NCBI GenBank assembly: GCA_030524055.1
Contig: JAUNHH010000001.1
Coordinates: forward strand, 350,572 to 414,571
Source: Actinomycetaceae bacterium
Lineage (GTDB): Bacteria > Actinomycetota > Actinomycetes > Actinomycetales > Actinomycetaceae
Length of the DNA stretch: 64,000 nucleotides
Direction of reading: 5' to 3'
This document shows, piece by piece, positions 61,774 through 64,000 of this stretch. A program made the position numbers and the translations under genes. The notes beneath the pieces are model-generated. The model was not told the DNA's origin. It searched no databases and saw nothing but the letters and a program-made list of their open reading frames with translations. Every line of letters starts with the position of its first letter. The first letter of the stretch is position 1.

Positions 61774-63120
61774 TCAGGCCTGCAGCCCGTGGGGCCACGT
61801 CGCAATATCCGTCCGATATTGAGCCCCTGAAAAACGAATACGTTCTACTGCCTGATAGGCGACCTGACGTGCCGCTTCAACGTCTTTTGCGCGGGCGGTG
61901 ACGTCAAGAACCCGGCCGCCCGAATTCACCAGAACAGGGTCATTTTCTGCCCCGCAGCAATTCCCGGCAGCGGCCTCAGTATTTGCAGGCGTGACAACTT
62001 TTGCGCCCGCATAAATAACGTGTACTCCGGGAATGTCTTCAGCCGCTTCGATTCCAGTAATTTCTTCGCCCGTGCGTAATGTGCCGGGATATCCCTCTGA
62101 TGCCATTACTACCGTTACTGCCGCGTCCTGTGACCATTGTGGTTCTGGCTGGCTCTCTAATGTGCCTGTTGCTGCGGCGTATAACAGTGGAGCTAAGGGG
62201 GAATCAAGGCGTTCTAAAACAACCTGCGTTTCTGGGTCCCCAAAACGGACATTAAATTCAACGACCCGCACTCCGCGCGAGGTCATTGCTAAACCGCAAT
62301 AAAGCAGGCCAATAAAAGGAGTGCCCCGGCGCGCCATTTCGCGCACAGTGGGCAGGGCGACGGTATCGACGACTTCCTGAACTAGTGATTCACGTAGCCA
62401 GGGAAGCGGTGAATAGGCGCCCATTCCGCCGGTATTGGGGCCCTCGTTATTATCGAGGAGCCGCTTAAAATCCTGGGCGGGGACAAGGGGAACAACAGAG
62501 GTCCCATCGCTCAGGCAAAAAAGGGAAACCTCTGGTCCGTCAAGGTGGTCTTCAATGACGACCGCATTCTCTGCGCCAAAAGCCGCATCGCGCGGTTGGG
62601 CCAGGCATTCTTCTGCATGAGCACGGGCAGCAGCGCGGTCTACAGTGACCAGCACTCCTTTGCCAGCCGCAAGCGCATCATCTTTAACGACGTGGGGCGC
62701 CCCGAGGTCATCCAAAGCGGCGTCCACTTCAGCCATGGTTCGACAGGTGAAAGCCCTGGCAGTTGCCACCCCGGCCTCGTTCATGACCTCCTTGGCAAAG
62801 GACTTGGAGGATTCCAAGCGAGCAGCGTCGCGGTCTGGCCCAAAGCAGGGGATTCCAACTGCGCGCACAGCGTTGGCAACTCCTGCGGCCAAGGGAGCTT
62901 CGGGGCCAACAACCACCAGGTCAACGGCGTGAGTGGTGGCTACTTCGGCAACTGCCGCTGCGTCCATAGGATCAAAAGGCACAGGGGTACCCAAAGCATC
63001 AATACCGGGGTTACCTGCCTGGGCGATCAGTTCCACAGGGTGAGTGGAATCAGAGGTGCGGATAAGGGCTCGCGCGAGGGCGTGTTCGCGCCCTCCATTA
63101 CCGACCAAAAGGACCTTCAC
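61774..63120 (-). CDS. purD: phosphoribosylamine-glycine ligase
   Basis: A 448-residue GAR synthetase with N-terminal KVLLVGNGGREHALARAL and ATP-grasp motifs (VVKDDALAAGKGVLV; FIGLLYCGLAMT; VVEFNVRFGDPETQ). First gene of purD-purC-purS-purQ-purL. TAGGCT on the minus strand (63127-63132) lies 6 bases before the GTG start, so the operon may start leaderless. A one-mismatch 12-mer is at 62769-62780. A Cys-rich insertion (GNCCGAEND) sits near residue 400. Confidence 0.97.
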   Translation of the reverse strand: MKVLLVGNGGREHALARALIRTSDSTHPVELIAQAGNPGIDALGTPVPFDPMDAAAVAEVATTHAVDLVVVGPEAPLAAGVANAVRAVGIPCFGPDRDAARLESSKSFAKEVMNEAGVATARAFTCRTMAEVDAALDDLGAPHVVKDDALAAGKGVLVTVDRAAARAHAEECLAQPRDAAFGAENAVVIEDHLDGPEVSLFCLSDGTSVVPLVPAQDFKRLLDNNEGPNTGGMGAYSPLPWLRESLVQEVVDTVALPTVREMARRGTPFIGLLYCGLAMTSRGVRVVEFNVRFGDPETQVVLERLDSPLAPLLYAAATGTLESQPEPQWSQDAAVTVVMASEGYPGTLRTGEEITGIEAAEDIPGVHVIYAGAKVVTPANTEAAAGNCCGAENDPVLVNSGGRVLDVTARAKDVEAARQVAYQAVERIRFSGAQYRTDIATWPHGLQA

Positions 63121-63184
63121 GGCTCCAGCCTAGCGGATTGGGCGAGGACCGTGGTGCACTGTCCACGTCGTGCTCGCGGCATAT

Positions 63185-63231
63185 AAAAGCCGCCGCAGTG
63201 AAGAACTATTGTCTTCAACCGCGGCGGCTTT
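63185..63231 (-). terminator. terminator of the LAXTG surface-protein gene
   Basis: An 11-bp stem (63186-63196 with 63221-63231) with a 24-base loop, followed on the minus strand by TTTTATAT. It lies between the surface-protein stop and purD. Confidence 0.85.
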
Positions 63232-63243
63232 CATGTGATGGGA

Positions 63244-64000
63244 TTACTCAGACTGACGGCGGCGCAGGGCGAACACTGCGAATCCGACAATCAGAGTGAT
63301 GGCGGTGCCAAGTCCAAGAACCACCAAGTCGGCGCCAGTGACGGCCAACTTATCATTGGGGATCTTGCGTTCAGTCACCTGATCGCTGGCGGAATCGTTA
63401 CTTCCAGGGGTCTGGCCTGAAGCCTTGCCATCAGGGACGGAACCTGTCGGGCCGGGCTTATTCGGGGCGCCAGGCTTATTGGGGTCGGACTTGCCATCTC
63501 CAGGCTTGCCTGGGGTGATGGACCCATTGCCCTTGTCAGAGTTCTGTCCCTTTGAGGACTGACTCTGGTCGGTATTGCCAGGCTTGGACGGGTCAATGTT
63601 TCCATTGCCCTTATCAGAGGATTGGCCCTGACCCTTGCCAGATTGGCTTCCATTATCCGACTGACCGGAATCACCAGACTGGTCGTCATCTCCACCGGAC
63701 TGCTTATTATCGCCGCCCGACTGCTTGTTGTCGCCACCGGACTGCTGGCCGGCATTGCCGGACTGCTGATCACCCGACTGTGACTGTTTATCAGACTGGC
63801 TATTGTCGCCGGACTGACCGTTATCAGACTGACCATTGTCGCCACCGGATTGCTGACCATTGTCAGACTGACCGTTGTCACCACCAGACTGCTGACCATT
63901 GTCAGACTGACCGGAATCGCCGGACTGGTCATCATCACCAGACTGCTGACCGTTATCAGACTGACCATTGTCGCCACCGGATTGCTGACCATTGTCAGAC
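63244..64000 (-). CDS. LAXTG-anchored repeat surface protein (C-terminal part)
   Basis: Only the last 251 residues are in the window. From the left edge inward: a TAA at 63244-63246, a basic tail (RRRQSE), a membrane helix, and a LAVTG sorting signal typical of class E sortase substrates. Before it comes a Pro/Lys/Gly/Asn linker, then many copies of a hydrophilic unit built on S-D-N-G-Q-Q-S-G-G-D-N-G-Q and G-G-D-N-K-Q-S. The repeats are a stalk that would hold an N-terminal domain, outside the window, away from the cell wall. Confidence 0.88.
   Translation of the reverse strand, partial: SDNGQQSGGDNGQSDNGQQSGDDDQSGDSGQSDNGQQSGGDNGQSDNGQQSGGDNGQSDNGQSGDNSQSDKQSQSGDQQSGNAGQQSGGDNKQSGGDNKQSGGDDDQSGDSGQSDNGSQSGKGQGQSSDKGNGNIDPSKPGNTDQSQSSKGQNSDKGNGSITPGKPGDGKSDPNKPGAPNKPGPTGSVPDGKASGQTPGSNDSASDQVTERKIPNDKLAVTGADLVVLGLGTAITLIVGFAVFALRRRQSE

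Noticed and set aside
191..62780. Interpreting the 12-mer as FtsK-orienting (KOPS) or Chi-type sites
   Set aside because: Those sites are strongly strand-biased along a replication arm; here the two orientations are nearly balanced (11 and 16 exact copies). I cannot exclude a weaker bias without the whole genome.
63375..63992. Met/Ser/Thr-rich minus-strand frame of 205 residues
   Set aside because: Wrong frame of the repeat surface protein. The frame ending at 63244 gives a clean LAXTG sorting signal and membrane anchor.
63520..64000. Short regular repeats that could suggest a CRISPR array
   Set aside because: There are no constant-length spacers; the repeats translate into an in-frame Ser-Asp-Asn-Gly-Gln stalk.

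Overview
The window looks like chromosomal DNA of a moderate-GC actinobacterium, most likely of the Actinomycetales/Actinomycetaceae type. The evidence is: a purine operon with separate purS/purQ/purL, an LAXTG-type sortase substrate, proteins resembling the actinobacterial DUF4921, DUF4235 and sterol-carrier families, TANNNT-type -10 boxes, and several apparently leaderless genes. I see no rRNA, CRISPR array, transposase or prophage. There is one tRNA, tRNA-Ser(CGA), on the minus strand.

Layout. 1-2.6 kb: end of a membrane protein, a carbonic-anhydrase-like protein and an S4 RNA-binding protein. 2.6-11 kb: a PadR-regulated FtsX-type ABC exporter (minus) and a divergent heterodimeric ABC exporter (plus). 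11-20 kb: L-lactate dehydrogenase, a TetR regulator divergent from two aldo/keto reductases, an ACT protein, an old yellow enzyme, a DUF4921/GalT-like protein and an orphan thiamine-type binding lipoprotein. 20-24.4 kb: tRNA-Ser, small genes and a siderophore ABC importer with a DtxR-like operator. 25-38 kb: two parallel acid-sugar-type catabolic clusters. Each has a GntP permease, a transaldolase-family protein, an SDR dehydrogenase and a FadR-type GntR regulator. Cluster A adds a hydroxyisobutyrate-dehydrogenase-type reductase and a hydroxypyruvate-isomerase-like protein; a glycerate kinase lies beside cluster B. 38-43 kb: a very acidic repeat protein with a small partner, and a beta-propeller lipoprotein. 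43.4-52.8 kb: a polymorphic-toxin island (RHS protein of about 1850 aa, two duplicated putative immunity genes, a membrane protein, two related unknown proteins). 53-57 kb: FMN reductase, a second beta-propeller protein and a NarK-type transporter. 57-63 kb: purD-purC-purS-purQ-purL. 63.2-64 kb: the C-terminal part of a repeat-rich LAXTG surface protein.

The most striking signal is not a gene. A non-palindromic 12-mer, ACGAGGGCGGGG (reverse CCCCGCCCTCGT), occurs exactly 27 times by my reading, with about 16 further one-mismatch copies. It occurs on both strands, between genes and inside them. Inside genes it is read in at least five of six possible frames, so it seems to be kept as DNA. Several copies form inverted pairs that make terminator-like hairpins. 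It is absent from the RHS island core. This is how DNA uptake sequences are arranged in Neisseriaceae and Pasteurellaceae; I know of no such sequence described in actinobacteria. Two further repeat families lie in convergent intergenic gaps: clusters of the 12-mer GTTRRGGACAAA, and a 70-bp double inverted repeat present twice.
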